This document shows positions 40,789 to 50,782 of a DNA stretch of 64,000 nucleotides, in pieces. The notes beneath the pieces are model-generated. The model had not been told where the DNA came from. It did not search any database and was given only the letters and a program-made list of their open reading frames with translations. The position numbers and the translations under genes were made by a program. Source of the stretch: Vibrio tasmaniensis 1F-187 (GTDB lineage: Bacteria; Pseudomonadota; Gammaproteobacteria; Enterobacterales; Vibrionaceae). Location of the stretch: the NCBI RefSeq assembly GCF_000272405.2, contig NZ_AJZM02000191.1:1-64000 (forward strand), written 5' to 3'. The number at the start of each line of letters is the position of its first letter. Position 1 is the first letter of the stretch.

Positions 40789-41175
40789 CTGGAAGGTGAA
40801 TTTCCAAAAATTGGATTTTTTCCCCACGCTTTCTTACATTTTTCGTTAAATTTTGGACAAAACCATGAGCTGACGGTAAATTTTGTCGAAAGTGTTTTTG
40901 CCTTGTAATGGCATTAGCTTATGATTAAATAATCTTAAATTAATTTAAGTGCTCGCTTGTTACCCGATAATCGTCAATGTGTCTATTTAGGTTGGCTACT
41001 TGATAAACTAGCTTCCTGAGAAAGTCGCTCACCAACAGTGTGTGGTTTTCTACTTTAAGGGTTGATGAACCGGGTGACAGGAAAAATTCCACATAGTAGG
41101 TTGTAAGATTGAGCTTAAACGAAAATAAAAAATGCTCTCATCAACCTGCAATAATACTTTAGAAGTTCACTCTCT
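40789..41175. other. rlmN-rodZ gap
   Basis: AT-rich non-coding DNA of nearly 390 bp. It holds a 9-bp inverted repeat GGTTGATGA (41060-41068) and TCATCAACC (41138-41146) that would draw the rodZ upstream region into a long stem-loop. I see no trace of a pilF-like gene, which some gammaproteobacteria carry here. Confidence 0.4.
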
Positions 41176-42111
41176 ATGAACACAGAACAAGAAACACAAA
41201 CGCAAGAAACTGTCGCTCCAGCAATTGAAGCGGGAACGCTGCTCAAAAATAAACGAGAATCTCTTGGTTTAACACAAAAGCAGATCTCTGATCGCTTGAA
41301 GCTACGCGTTACGCTTATCCAGCAAATTGAAGAAAACCAATTCGAGTCAGATCAGGTTGCCACCTTTATGCGTGGTTACATTCGTTCATACGCGAAATAC
41401 GTCAATCTTGATGAAAAAGTCGTGTTGAATGCGCTTCATCATTCTGGTGATGCCCAACATCAAGAACAAGAAATGTTGAGCTTCTCTCGTAAGACTAAAA
41501 CCGAGAAGCACAACAGCCGTATTATGCTCCTTACTTGGAGCATCTTTGCTGTGATTGTGGGTATCTCCTCACTTTGGTGGTGGCAGAATCAACAGCAAGA
41601 TACCTTATCTCAATCTTTAGCCAATACTGAAAGCTCGGAAGAGCTAGTGGTAGAAGAGTCGCTTGATCCTGAGCTGACTTCACTCGAAGTGATTGAAGCA
41701 GAACAAAACGCAGAGATATCTCCTGCTACTGAAAATTCTGATGAGCTTACTGAAGTGAGTTCAGCTGAAGATTCAGTAACTCTTGACCCCGTTGAAGTCA
41801 TTGAAGAAGCACCAGAAGCAGCAGACGTTGCTTCGGTTACTGCGGAACCAGAGACTGTAGCGTCTGAAGCTGTGGTTAATGAGCTAGTGATGCAGTTCTC
41901 TGCTGATTGCTGGATCCAAGTGAAAGATGCTTCGGGCAAAACGTTATCTACCGGCATTAAAAAAGCAGGCCAGACATTAAATCTTTCTGGAACTGCACCA
42001 TATAAAGTGATTCTGGGTGCGCCTGAAGGCGTATCGATGACATTTGCAAGTGAACCTGTCGACCTTTCTGGGTATACTTCAGGCAAAGTAGCTAGAATAA
42101 CCTTACCTTAG
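41176..42111 (+). CDS. rodZ: Cytoskeletal protein RodZ
   Basis: Inner-membrane protein that links MreB to the cell-wall machinery and keeps rod shape. The 311 residues comprise a cytoplasmic helix-turn-helix domain (about 18-90, '[20 protein letters not shown]'), a transmembrane helix (about 116-135, ending SSLWWW), a long acidic periplasmic linker rich in Glu and Ser (about 145-240) and a C-terminal beta domain of the RodZ (DUF4115) type. Its stop is 7 bp before ispG. Confidence 0.94.
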   Translation: MNTEQETQTQETVAPAIEAGTLLKNKRESLGLTQKQISDRLKLRVTLIQQIEENQFESDQVATFMRGYIRSYAKYVNLDEKVVLNALHHSGDAQHQEQEMLSFSRKTKTEKHNSRIMLLTWSIFAVIVGISSLWWWQNQQQDTLSQSLANTESSEELVVEESLDPELTSLEVIEAEQNAEISPATENSDELTEVSSAEDSVTLDPVEVIEEAPEAADVASVTAEPETVASEAVVNELVMQFSADCWIQVKDASGKTLSTGIKKAGQTLNLSGTAPYKVILGAPEGVSMTFASEPVDLSGYTSGKVARITLP

Positions 42112-42118
42112 AGTTAAT

Positions 42119-43240
42119 ATGCAACACGAATCTCCTATTATTCGTCGCAAATCAACCCGTATTTATGTGGGTGATGTGCCGCTCGGTGATGGTGCACCAA
42201 TTGCTGTGCAATCCATGACCAACACAAGAACAACAGATGTCGCCGCGACCGTCGCTCAAATTAGAGCTTTGGAAAAAGTGGGGGCAGATATCGTTCGCGT
42301 ATCTGTACCGACTATGGAGGCCGCTGAAGCTTTTAAGCTAATCAAGCAGCAGGTCTCTGTTCCTTTGGTTGCTGACATTCACTTCGACTACCGTATCGCT
42401 CTTAAAGTGGCAGAGTATGGGGTTGACTGTCTGCGTATCAACCCAGGTAACATCGGTAACGAAAGCCGCATTCGCTCTGTTGTGGATTGTGCTCGTGATA
42501 TGAATATCCCGATTCGTATTGGTGTTAACGGTGGTTCTCTTGAAAAAGAGATCCAAGAGAAATACACAGAGCCTACAGCAGAAGCGCTAGTTGAATCTGC
42601 AATGCGTCACGTCGATATCCTAGACCGTCTGAACTTTGATCAATTCAAAGTCAGCGTGAAGGCTTCTGATGTATTCCTAGCCGTCGGTTCTTACCGTTTG
42701 CTTGCTAAGCAGATTGACCAACCACTTCACCTAGGTATTACTGAAGCGGGTGGAGCTCGTGCGGGTTCTGTGAAATCGGCTGTAGGTTTGGGCATGTTAT
42801 TGTCTGAAGGTATCGGCGATACGCTGCGTATCTCGCTAGCAGCAGATCCAATCGAAGAGATCAAAGTTGGCTTTGATATTCTTAAATCTTTGCGCATTCG
42901 CTCACGTGGTATCAACTTCATTGCGTGTCCGAGCTGTTCTCGCCAAGAATTCGATGTTATCAACACGGTTAACGCCCTTGAAGAGCGCTTGGAAGACATA
43001 GTGACTCCAATGGATGTCTCTATCATCGGTTGTGTCGTTAACGGCCCTGGTGAAGCTGAAGTGTCTCACTTAGGCCTTGCGGGTAGTGCTCGTAAGAGTG
43101 CCTTCTACGAAGACGGTAAGCGTCAGAAAGAGCGTTTTGACAACGATGACCTTGTCGACAAGCTTGAAGCGAAGATCCGAGCAAAAGCATCGGTGCTTGA
43201 TAAAGCAAATCGCATTGATGTAGAAAACTTAGAAGATTAA
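42119..43240 (+). CDS. ispG: 4-hydroxy-3-methylbut-2-enyl diphosphate synthase
   Basis: [4Fe-4S] enzyme of the MEP isoprenoid pathway. Cluster ligands Cys270, Cys273 and Cys305 sit exactly at the E. coli positions, in CPSCSRQEF and GCVVNGPGE. The 373 residues match E. coli IspG (372). It follows rodZ by 7 bp and precedes hisS in the conserved rodZ-ispG-hisS-yfgM-bamB run. The enzyme depends on the Isc machinery encoded 6 kb upstream. Confidence 0.98.
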   Translation: MQHESPIIRRKSTRIYVGDVPLGDGAPIAVQSMTNTRTTDVAATVAQIRALEKVGADIVRVSVPTMEAAEAFKLIKQQVSVPLVADIHFDYRIALKVAEYGVDCLRINPGNIGNESRIRSVVDCARDMNIPIRIGVNGGSLEKEIQEKYTEPTAEALVESAMRHVDILDRLNFDQFKVSVKASDVFLAVGSYRLLAKQIDQPLHLGITEAGGARAGSVKSAVGLGMLLSEGIGDTLRISLAADPIEEIKVGFDILKSLRIRSRGINFIACPSCSRQEFDVINTVNALEERLEDIVTPMDVSIIGCVVNGPGEAEVSHLGLAGSARKSAFYEDGKRQKERFDNDDLVDKLEAKIRAKASVLDKANRIDVENLED

Positions 43241-43310
43241 TACAACGCGATGGGGTGTGATTGTCTATTCGCACTAACACCTGGTCGTGAGAAATTACGG
43301 AATAAATACT

Positions 43311-44579
43311 GTGGCTAAAAATATCCAAGCAATTCGAGGCATGAACGACTGCCTACCAACTCAATCACCACTGTGGCAGAAAGTAGAAAGCGCAGTTAAA
43401 AGTGTGGTGAGTGCATACGGTTACAACGAAGTACGTATGCCTATCGTTGAAGAAACGAACCTATTTAGCCGTGCGGTTGGTGAAGAGACAGACGTTGTTT
43501 CTAAAGAAATGTACACCTTTGATGACCGTAATGGCGACAGCCTAACGCTGCGTCCAGAAGGCACAGCAGGTTGTGTACGTTCATGTATTCAAAACAGCCT
43601 TATCAACCGTGATGAGCAGCGCCTATGGTACATGGGTCCAATGTTCCGTCACGAGCGTCCTCAAAAAGGTCGTTACCGTCAATTCCACCAATGTGGTGTT
43701 GAAGTGTTTGGCCTAGACGGTCCAGACGTTGACGCAGAACTTATCATGATGACAGCACGTCTATGGCGTGAACTAGGCATCGATAAGCACGTTCGCCTCG
43801 AGTTGAACTCAATCGGTTCTCAAGAAGATCGCGTAAGCTACCGCACTGCGTTAGTGGCTTTCCTTGAGCAACACATTGATGTGCTAGATGAAGACTGCAA
43901 ACGTCGCATGCACACTAACCCTCTACGTGTACTTGATACTAAGAACCCGGATGTTCAAGCGATCTTAGGTGACGCACCTCGACTATCTGAATATTTAGGT
44001 GAAGAATCGAAGCAACATTTTGCTGGTTTGTGTGAACTTCTTGACGCTGTTGGTATCGAATACCAAGTTAATGAGCGTCTAGTACGTGGCCTAGATTACT
44101 ACAACCGCACAGTATTTGAGTGGATCACTGACAGTCTTGGTGCTCAAGGTACAGTTTGTGGCGGCGGTCGTTACGATGGTCTTGTTGAGCAACTAGGCGG
44201 CAAAGCAACCAATGCTGTTGGCTTCGCTATGGGTCTAGAGCGTCTGGTTCTTATGATGGAAACGCTAGAGCTAACAGAAGTTCGCCGTAGCGTTGACGTA
44301 TACGTGGTTGCTGCTGGCGAAGGTACTATGATCGCAGGCATGCAGTTAGCGAATCAATTACGCGATACCGTAGAAGGCGTACGCGTAATGAACCACTTCG
44401 GTGGTGGTAACTTCAAGAAGCAATTCAAGCGTGCTGACAAAGTAGGTGCTGTTGTAGCACTGGTACTTGGTGAGAACGAAGTTGCTGACAATACAGTTGT
44501 GCTAAAAGATCTGGTTGGCGGCGAGCAAGAAACCGTGTCTCAAACGGAAGTTGCAGAGAAAGTTGCTGCGCTAATCTAA
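43311..44579 (+). CDS. hisS: Histidyl-tRNA synthetase
   Basis: Class II synthetase that charges tRNA-His. The start is GTG 43311, giving (V)[15 protein letters not shown] as in E. coli HisS; another GTG at 43287 would add eight odd residues. The 422 residues contain motif 2 ('[16 protein letters not shown]'), the histidine-specific '[13 protein letters not shown]' and motif 3 'FAMGLERL', then the anticodon-binding domain. Confidence 0.98.
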   Translation: MAKNIQAIRGMNDCLPTQSPLWQKVESAVKSVVSAYGYNEVRMPIVEETNLFSRAVGEETDVVSKEMYTFDDRNGDSLTLRPEGTAGCVRSCIQNSLINRDEQRLWYMGPMFRHERPQKGRYRQFHQCGVEVFGLDGPDVDAELIMMTARLWRELGIDKHVRLELNSIGSQEDRVSYRTALVAFLEQHIDVLDEDCKRRMHTNPLRVLDTKNPDVQAILGDAPRLSEYLGEESKQHFAGLCELLDAVGIEYQVNERLVRGLDYYNRTVFEWITDSLGAQGTVCGGGRYDGLVEQLGGKATNAVGFAMGLERLVLMMETLELTEVRRSVDVYVVAAGEGTMIAGMQLANQLRDTVEGVRVMNHFGGGNFKKQFKRADKVGAVVALVLGENEVADNTVVLKDLVGGEQETVSQTEVAEKVAALI

Positions 44580-44612
44580 TTAGCCATTGAGCAAACGCTC
44601 ATCATGAATATC

Positions 44613-44635
44613 AACGTCAGCACTATGCTGGCGTT
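44613..44635 (+). other. Hairpin between hisS and yfgM
   Basis: AACGTCAGCA (44613-44622) pairs with TGCTGGCGTT (44626-44635) around a 3-nt loop. There is no T tract, so it may be an intra-operon stability or attenuation element before yfgM. Confidence 0.5.
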
Positions 44636-44658
44636 TAAAGAATTAAAGAGGACAGGAA

Positions 44659-45273
44659 GTGGAACTTTACGATAGCGAAGAGCAACAAGTTGAAGCCATT
44701 AAAGATTGGTGGAAAGAGAACGGTAAAGCCGTAATCTTTGGTGCAGTTATTGGTTTAGGCGGTCTATTTGGCTGGCGCTATTACCAAGATTCAGTCGTTG
44801 AAGCGCGTGAAGTAGCTTCAGAAGGCTACACCTCTGTAATTTCAGCTCTTGATGCTAAGGGCGTTGATGCTCAATCTGATATTCAAGCTTTTATCGACGC
44901 TAACAAAGACGCTGAATACTCTGTACTTGCTGCTATGCAATTAGCAAAAGCGCAAGTTCAAGCGGGTGACCTTGCAGCTGCACTTGAACAGCTTGAGTGG
45001 GCAAAATCGGCAACTAAGGATGCGGCACTTACGCCACTACTGACTTACCGTGCTGCACGTATCAAAGCTGAGCAAGGTGAATTTGACGCAGCATTGACTG
45101 ATCTTGAAGCGATGACTGACGAATCTTGGACTGGCCGTGTTGCTGAACTGCGTGGTGATATCTCACTTCGTAAAGGCGATACAGATGCGGCTTACAGTGC
45201 TTACTCTGAAGCACAACAAGCAGCTGATGCGAGCCAAACGCTTCAAATCAAACTTGACGACCTAGCTAAATAA
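44659..45273 (+). CDS. yfgM: Periplasmic chaperone-like protein YfgM
   Basis: Inner-membrane protein with a periplasmic tetratricopeptide-like domain; E. coli YfgM binds PpiD and the Sec translocon. The 204 residues begin with a cytoplasmic 'MELYDSEEQQVEAIKDWWK', typical of the family, then a transmembrane helix (about 23-41) and helical repeats. The start is GTG 44659 with AGGA upstream. It lies 10 bp from bamB. Confidence 0.95.
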   Translation: MELYDSEEQQVEAIKDWWKENGKAVIFGAVIGLGGLFGWRYYQDSVVEAREVASEGYTSVISALDAKGVDAQSDIQAFIDANKDAEYSVLAAMQLAKAQVQAGDLAAALEQLEWAKSATKDAALTPLLTYRAARIKAEQGEFDAALTDLEAMTDESWTGRVAELRGDISLRKGDTDAAYSAYSEAQQAADASQTLQIKLDDLAK

Positions 45274-45283
45274 GGCGCTTTGA

Positions 45284-46444
45284 ATGAAGAAGATGTTTCC
45301 AAAAGCGGCGTTGTGTGCGATTGCTCTTGGCCTATTGGCTGGCTGTGCGGGTGAAGAAGACACCGTAATCATGGCGCCAGTACCAACAGTAAATAGCGAG
45401 TTCACTCCTAGCCAGGAATGGTCTACGTCGGTTGGTGATGGTGTTGGCCACTACTTTTCAAAACTAACGCCAGAATTGGCTTACGACAAAGTGTTTGTTG
45501 CGAGCCGTGAAGGTATGGTTAAAGCGCTTGACCCTGAAACAGGTAAAGAGCTGTGGAAAGTCGATCTTGAGAAAGAAGTACTGGCTCGTTTATCGGGTGG
45601 CTTAACGGCGGCTTACGGCAAAGTATTTGTTGGTTCTGAAAATGGCGAAGTGATCGCGATGGATGAATCAACCGGTGAAGAGCTGTGGCGTGTATCAGTG
45701 AATGGTGAGGTGCTTGCATCCCCAGCAACTGAAAGCAACATGGTTATTGTTCATACCAGTCGCGGTATGTTGATCGCGTTAGATCAAGAAAGCGGCGAAC
45801 AAAAATGGACGATTAGCACTGAAGTTCCAAGCCTAACACTTCGTGGCGATAGCTCGCCTGTTGCGGTTTCTGGTGGTGTATTCTGGGGGACTGCAAATGG
45901 TCGTTTAGCAGCCGCTATTGTTGACCGTGGTCAGCTTATTTGGCAACAGCCAGTAGGCACACCAAAAGGTGCAACGGAAATAGATCGCTTAGTTGATGTT
46001 GATGCATCACCGATTGTTCTTGGCGGAACCCTGTATACAGTAGGTATCAATGGTCAGCTAATCGCTATCGATCTTCGTTCTGGTAAGCCAATTTGGAAGC
46101 GTAACTACTCGTCAGCGATTGACTTAGCGAGTGATGGTAGCCGTTTGTTTGTCGTTACCGACAAAGATCATGTAGTTGCGGTTGATGCGCGTAGTGGTAC
46201 TGAACTTTGGAGCACTCCATTGTTAGAAAACCGCTTACTGACAGCACCTGCTATTATTAATGGTTATGTAGTTGTGGGTGATACAGAAGGTTATCTGCAC
46301 TGGTTAGATCGTTCATCGGGTGAGTTTGTTGCTCAACAACTCGTCGATGATAGCGGCTTTGCAGTTGCGCCAATTGAAATGCCTGAAGGTTACTTAGTGA
46401 CGACTCGCAATGGCGATGTAAAGAAACTAACGATTAGCCAATAA
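45284..46444 (+). CDS. bamB: Outer-membrane assembly lipoprotein BamB
   Basis: Lipoprotein of the BAM complex that inserts beta-barrels into the outer membrane. The 386 residues start with a signal peptide and lipobox LLAGC (Cys21). An eight-bladed beta-propeller with PQQ-type repeats follows ('DPETGKELWKVDL', 'DESTGEELWRVS', 'DARSGTELWST'). It ends the rodZ-to-bamB gene run. Confidence 0.97.
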   Translation: MKKMFPKAALCAIALGLLAGCAGEEDTVIMAPVPTVNSEFTPSQEWSTSVGDGVGHYFSKLTPELAYDKVFVASREGMVKALDPETGKELWKVDLEKEVLARLSGGLTAAYGKVFVGSENGEVIAMDESTGEELWRVSVNGEVLASPATESNMVIVHTSRGMLIALDQESGEQKWTISTEVPSLTLRGDSSPVAVSGGVFWGTANGRLAAAIVDRGQLIWQQPVGTPKGATEIDRLVDVDASPIVLGGTLYTVGINGQLIAIDLRSGKPIWKRNYSSAIDLASDGSRLFVVTDKDHVVAVDARSGTELWSTPLLENRLLTAPAIINGYVVVGDTEGYLHWLDRSSGEFVAQQLVDDSGFAVAPIEMPEGYLVTTRNGDVKKLTISQ

Positions 46445-46465
46445 AAGCGTGATACAATTCACAGT

Positions 46466-46501
46466 CGGCTCCTGGTTGGTAACAGCTAGGAGCCGTTTTG
46501 T
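46466..46501 (+). terminator. Terminator of the hisS-yfgM-bamB run
   Basis: CGGCTCCT/AGGAGCCG stem (46466-46473 with 46488-46495) followed by TTTTGTTG. Confidence 0.8.
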
Positions 46502-46602
46502 TGTTATGAATTAATAAACCGTGTGGTTATAGGTAAGAGTTTAAACTTGCGATCAAGTGCTTACCTATAACTACATTTAGAGAAGAAATTGTAGAGGTTG
46601 TT

Positions 46603-48084
46603 ATGGTACCTGTTGTTGCTCTAGTAGGGCGTCCGAATGTAGGTAAATCTACGTTATTTAACCGATTGACTCGAACTCGTGATGCATTGGTTGCGGATTT
46701 CCCTGGCTTAACGCGTGACCGTAAATACGGTCATGCTCATTTTAGCGAGCATGACTTTATTGTTATTGACACTGGTGGTATCGACGGTACCGAAGAAGGT
46801 GTTGAAACTAAAATGGCTGAACAGTCGCTAGCGGCGATTGATGAAGCTGATGTCGTTCTATTTATGGTAGATGGCCGTGCGGGTCTAACACCTTCAGATG
46901 TGGCTATTGCTAAGCACCTTCGTCAACTAGAAAAGCCTTCAATGCTAGTAGTAAACAAGGTTGATGGTATCGACCCTGATGCTGCAAGTGCTGATTTCTG
47001 GCAACTAGGTGTAGAAGACATGTACCAAATCGCTGCAGCGCACGGTCGTGGCGTAACAGCGTTGATTGATCTTGCTCTTAACCCGTTCGCAGAAGCGTTA
47101 AAAGCTGAGAATGGTGAAGTAAGCGATTTAACTGAGTTTGAAGACGAAGAAGAAGAGCAAGTTGATTTCACTGAAGAAGAAGCTGAAGAAGAATTCAAGC
47201 GCCTTCAAGATCAACCAATTAAGCTAGCGATCATTGGCCGTCCTAACGTTGGTAAATCAACACTAACTAACCGTATTCTTGGTGAAGAACGTGTTGTTGT
47301 TTACGATATGCCAGGCACAACTCGTGACTCTATCTACATTCCAATGCAGCGTGATGAGCGTGAATACGTTCTGATTGATACTGCTGGTGTTCGTCGTCGT
47401 AAAAATATCAACGAAACAGTAGAGAAGTTCTCAGTGGTTAAAACACTGAAAGCAATTGAAGATGCTAACGTTGTATTGCTACTTATTGATGCTCGAGACA
47501 ACATCTCTGATCAAGATTTAAGCTTGTTAGGCTTTGCGTTGAATGCTGGTCGTTCAATTGTTATTGCAGTAAACAAGTGGGATGGTCTAGACAGTGATGT
47601 TAAAGATCGCGTTAAGAAAGAACTAGACCGTCGTTTAGGTTTCGTTGATTTCGCACGTATTCACTTTATCTCTGCACTTCACGGTACAGGTGTTGGTCAC
47701 TTGTTTGAATCTGTTCAAGAAGCTTACAAGTCAGCAACGACTCGTGTTGGTACTTCTGTGCTAACTCGTATCATGAAGATGGCGACTGATGATCACCAAC
47801 CGCCTATGGTTCGTGGCCGTCGTGTTAAATTGAAATACGCACACGCAGGTGGCTACAACCCACCGATTATCGTTATCCACGGTAACCAAGTACGTAACTT
47901 GCCAGATTCATACAAACGATTCTTGATGAACTACTACCGTCGTTCATTAGAGATTATGGGTACACCTATTCGCATTCAATTCCAGAACAGCGAGAACCCA
48001 TTTGAAGCTAAGACAACCAAGCTGACAATTTCTCAAGAACGTAAACGTAAGCGTATGATGAGCATGGTTAAAGGTCGTAAGTAA
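46603..48084 (+). CDS. der: Ribosome-assembly GTPase Der (EngA)
   Basis: Essential GTPase with two tandem G domains that act in 50S subunit maturation. The 493 residues have two P-loops ([14 protein letters not shown] near residue 8, [14 protein letters not shown] near residue 210), an acidic linker ([20 protein letters not shown] region, about 178-200) and a C-terminal KH-like domain. It is monocistronic and flanked by terminators. Confidence 0.98.
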   Translation: MVPVVALVGRPNVGKSTLFNRLTRTRDALVADFPGLTRDRKYGHAHFSEHDFIVIDTGGIDGTEEGVETKMAEQSLAAIDEADVVLFMVDGRAGLTPSDVAIAKHLRQLEKPSMLVVNKVDGIDPDAASADFWQLGVEDMYQIAAAHGRGVTALIDLALNPFAEALKAENGEVSDLTEFEDEEEEQVDFTEEEAEEEFKRLQDQPIKLAIIGRPNVGKSTLTNRILGEERVVVYDMPGTTRDSIYIPMQRDEREYVLIDTAGVRRRKNINETVEKFSVVKTLKAIEDANVVLLLIDARDNISDQDLSLLGFALNAGRSIVIAVNKWDGLDSDVKDRVKKELDRRLGFVDFARIHFISALHGTGVGHLFESVQEAYKSATTRVGTSVLTRIMKMATDDHQPPMVRGRRVKLKYAHAGGYNPPIIVIHGNQVRNLPDSYKRFLMNYYRRSLEIMGTPIRIQFQNSENPFEAKTTKLTISQERKRKRMMSMVKGRK

Positions 48085-48102
48085 ACCTTTCCAATAGATT
48101 TG

Positions 48103-48132
48103 ATACCCGAGCCTGTCTCGGGTATTTTTTTA
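48103..48132 (+). terminator. Terminator of der
   Basis: ATACCCGAG/CTCGGGTAT stem with a CCTGT loop and a run of seven Ts. Confidence 0.92.
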
Positions 48133-48217
48133 AGCAAAATTCACGTTAAGCCATAACCTCATATCTCCATATCGTGATGGGTTAACGAATTAGGCTCAAT
48201 TTCAAAAGAAGAACGAT

Positions 48218-49138
48218 ATGACCACTAGCGATTCAATGACACTAGCGACATCCATGAAACCAATAATAGTTATCACACCAACCATTACTCAATTTTGTCA
48301 TCAGGCTTGGCAGATCAAAGCAAAGGCGTTGTACGTTGAAAACGATGACAGCAAAACCTACCTGATCACCGACGTGACACCTTTCCACCCAGTAAGTCAT
48401 ATTTGGCCAGACCACCCTGCAGACCGAGGTTTTGTCAGCCTAAATGGTGAACAGTATATTGTTGAAGACTGTCTTGTTGGTGCAGTAGAACAATCTACTG
48501 GTAAACTTCATATCGCAGCAGATATTCCTGTTAAGCGTGATACGGAAGGGTGGGCGTTTGTGGTTGTCCACCAGCTCCCCGCATCTGCTTCTAGGATTAA
48601 GGTTAGCGACGAAGTCCTGTTGACGGTTGATCAAGAGTACCAAGCAAGCCTTAGCCGCGGTCACAGTGCTGGCCACATCGCTTTTTTAGCGCTGAATAAA
48701 GTATTGGCTGAGAGTTATTGGCGTAAAGATGCAGACCGAAAAGATCCACTCGGCAGCTACGACTTCAATAGCTACGCTCAAGTCACCAGCTTTGTGACGC
48801 CAGAATTATGTACAGACAAGTATCGTTTAGGCAAAACCCTGAAGAAGCGCGGTTTGAACGTTGCAGACATGCTAACCAATCTTGATGGTATCGAAGCCGA
48901 TATCAATCAGATGATTAAAGGTTGGCTCGCAGACTCGACGCCAGTAACAATGAGACTGGAAGGTGAGGCATTAACAGACTCTCGCTATTGGGAATGGCAG
49001 TTGGATAGCGACACTTTAGTGTCTATCCCGTGTGGTGGTACTCACATTGAGAATACGTCAGAGCTTAAGTCTTTATCGGTTAAGTTAACCCAGTTAGATG
49101 ACCAGCATATTGAAATGCTGACGCATGTAATGCGATGA
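48218..49138 (+). CDS. AlaX-like alanyl-tRNA editing protein
   Basis: The 306-residue protein carries the zinc-binding motifs of the AlaRS editing domain: His149 and His153 (GHSAGH, an HxxxH motif) and Cys272/His276 (CGGTH, a CxxxH motif). It has no aminoacylation domain, so it most likely hydrolyses mischarged Ser- or Gly-tRNA-Ala in trans. The N-terminal ~130 residues form the usual OB-like part. Several ATGs (48218, 48236, 48254) could be the start. It stands alone after der. A metal-dependent hydrolase of related fold is the alternative. Confidence 0.82.
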   Translation: MTTSDSMTLATSMKPIIVITPTITQFCHQAWQIKAKALYVENDDSKTYLITDVTPFHPVSHIWPDHPADRGFVSLNGEQYIVEDCLVGAVEQSTGKLHIAADIPVKRDTEGWAFVVVHQLPASASRIKVSDEVLLTVDQEYQASLSRGHSAGHIAFLALNKVLAESYWRKDADRKDPLGSYDFNSYAQVTSFVTPELCTDKYRLGKTLKKRGLNVADMLTNLDGIEADINQMIKGWLADSTPVTMRLEGEALTDSRYWEWQLDSDTLVSIPCGGTHIENTSELKSLSVKLTQLDDQHIEMLTHVMR

Positions 49139-49427
49139 TTTAGACTACAGATCGAAATAGCTTGTGCTGTTTGTTTTGTTTTTATATGTAACTTTTAATA
49201 TAAATGACCATTTAAAATTGAAATGCAGCACATGTAACTTATGCTTTCGGTGTATGGTGATATAAATATTCTTTTTGGGGTAGATCGCTGATCAAAATAG
49301 ATAAAGCGAAAGATCAACCTATGATCTTCGGTGGTGTGTTGTGGTAATTTAGTGTGTTAATATTGACCAGTATATAGGCTTGCATAAGAACAAGCTGTTC
49401 CCACCATATAATTGAAAGCTTTAGTGA

Positions 49428-50423
49428 ATGAAACAACAATTTTTATTAGAAGGTCACCGAGCAGTAAACAGTTTGCTTCGAAAGCTTGCCCTTGGGTTGG
49501 ATCGCAAAGAATTAAATCGTAAGATCATTCAACTCACCGAGCAGATTTTTGGTCAAAGGATGGCCTCTATCCTATTGCTAAACCCCGAATCGAATACATT
49601 ACATTTAGAATATGCTCCAAACTTGCCTGATTTTTATAACCAGCAGATAGAAGGGGTGGGGGTTGGTGCCGGAATTGGTTCTTGTGGCGAAGCGGCGGCA
49701 CTTAAGAAAGCTGTCATGGTCTCCAATATTAATGCACACCCGAATTGGACTCCTTTCTTAGCCTTAACCAATCAGGCCAATCTTCATGCATGTTGGTCAG
49801 TGCCAATCATCTCTTCACATGGTCACGTATTAGGTACCTTCGCAATTTACAGTCAGTACATCTCTGAACCTCATGAGTTTGAACTTGAGATCTTAGAGTT
49901 ATTGGCTTCTCTGTATTCAGTCGCGCTTGAGAAGTATGAGTTAGAGAATCAACTCAACTTTTTTGCCAATCGGGACTCCCTAACACACAGTTTGAATCGC
50001 CGAGCATTGCTGAGAGAAGCCGAGCAGGTGTTAACTAACCGCTGTTTTACTGAAAAAGTGATGGCATGCCTGTTTGTTGATGTCGATAAATTTAAGTCAA
50101 TAAACGATACGTTTGGCCACAGCTTTGGTGATGATGTGTTGTTAGCCGTTGCAAAAGTGCTTGATGAGGCAACGACTGCCTGTGCCAAGATAGGGCGCTA
50201 TGGGGGCGATGAGTTTGTCGTGTTCTCTTGCTTCGATGATCAAGAAAGTGTGCTGAACTTTTATCTAAGCTTAGAAAGAACCTTGGAACAAGCGCTCTAT
50301 ATCGATGGCACTCAGTTTTCTGTCAGCGTTGGACTTTCTTATGATAAAGATCCTGAGTCATTGGAAGGCTTGATCGCACAAGCTGATAAGAACATGTACC
50401 AAATCAAGCAAGCTAAGTCTTAG
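49428..50423 (+). CDS. GAF-GGDEF diguanylate cyclase
   Basis: A cytoplasmic 331-residue protein with an N-terminal GAF domain (about residues 20-160, 'AASILLLNPESNTLHLEYAPN' type start, 'CWSVPIISSHGHVLGTFAIYS') and a C-terminal GGDEF domain (about 165-330). The active-site GGDEF at 259-263 is intact, so it should make cyclic di-GMP. The product-inhibition RxxD site five residues upstream is missing. The small-molecule ligand of the GAF domain is unknown. It sits 289 bp from its upstream neighbour. Confidence 0.92.
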   Translation: MKQQFLLEGHRAVNSLLRKLALGLDRKELNRKIIQLTEQIFGQRMASILLLNPESNTLHLEYAPNLPDFYNQQIEGVGVGAGIGSCGEAAALKKAVMVSNINAHPNWTPFLALTNQANLHACWSVPIISSHGHVLGTFAIYSQYISEPHEFELEILELLASLYSVALEKYELENQLNFFANRDSLTHSLNRRALLREAEQVLTNRCFTEKVMACLFVDVDKFKSINDTFGHSFGDDVLLAVAKVLDEATTACAKIGRYGGDEFVVFSCFDDQESVLNFYLSLERTLEQALYIDGTQFSVSVGLSYDKDPESLEGLIAQADKNMYQIKQAKS

Positions 50424-50465
50424 CAGTAGTAGATTGTAAAAAAAGTAGTGAATTAGGAAATGCTA

Positions 50466-50693
50466 ATGAGTGAAAATATCTGCCCTAAGTGCCAATCAGA
50501 GCTAGGTTGGGATGGAAAGTATCACTGTGAAAGTTGTCAGGCACACTTTACTAAGGTTGGGTTTTGCCCTGAGTGCAGCAGCCAACTTGAGAAGCTTCAA
50601 GCCTGTGGTGCAGCGAGCTATTTTTGTAATGGTGAGTGTAATGAGCTTAAATCTAAATCGAGAGTAAAGTTCGTATTTCAGCCTGCTGAATAG
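50466..50693 (+). CDS. yfgJ: Zinc-ribbon protein YfgJ
   Basis: The 75-residue protein has repeated CxxC pairs (CPKC, CESC, CPEC) and ends in the 'CGAASYFCNGECNELKSKSRVKF' type tail of E. coli YfgJ. I use ATG 50466, because AGGA at 50455-50458 is 7 nt upstream; an ATG at 50460 would leave only one base. Function is unknown; zinc binding is inferred from the cysteines. In E. coli the gene is likewise close to der and xseA. Confidence 0.85.
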   Translation: MSENICPKCQSELGWDGKYHCESCQAHFTKVGFCPECSSQLEKLQACGAASYFCNGECNELKSKSRVKFVFQPAE

Positions 50694-50738
50694 ACTTAAG
50701 CCGAATCGCTTAAACGACTATCTGTAATGTTATATCAG

Positions 50739-50770
50739 AGACTCAATACCAAAGTGTTGGGTCTTTTTTG
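50739..50770 (+). terminator. Terminator of yfgJ
   Basis: AGACTCAA/TTGGGTCT stem (one T-G pair) followed by a T run, in the 89 bp between the convergent yfgJ and xseA. Confidence 0.75.
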
Positions 50771-50782
50771 TATCTAATGAAC

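Noticed and set aside
41610..42086. 158-codon ORF antisense to rodZ
   Set aside because: Its Ser-rich sequence mirrors the acidic Glu/Ala codons of the RodZ linker on the other strand.
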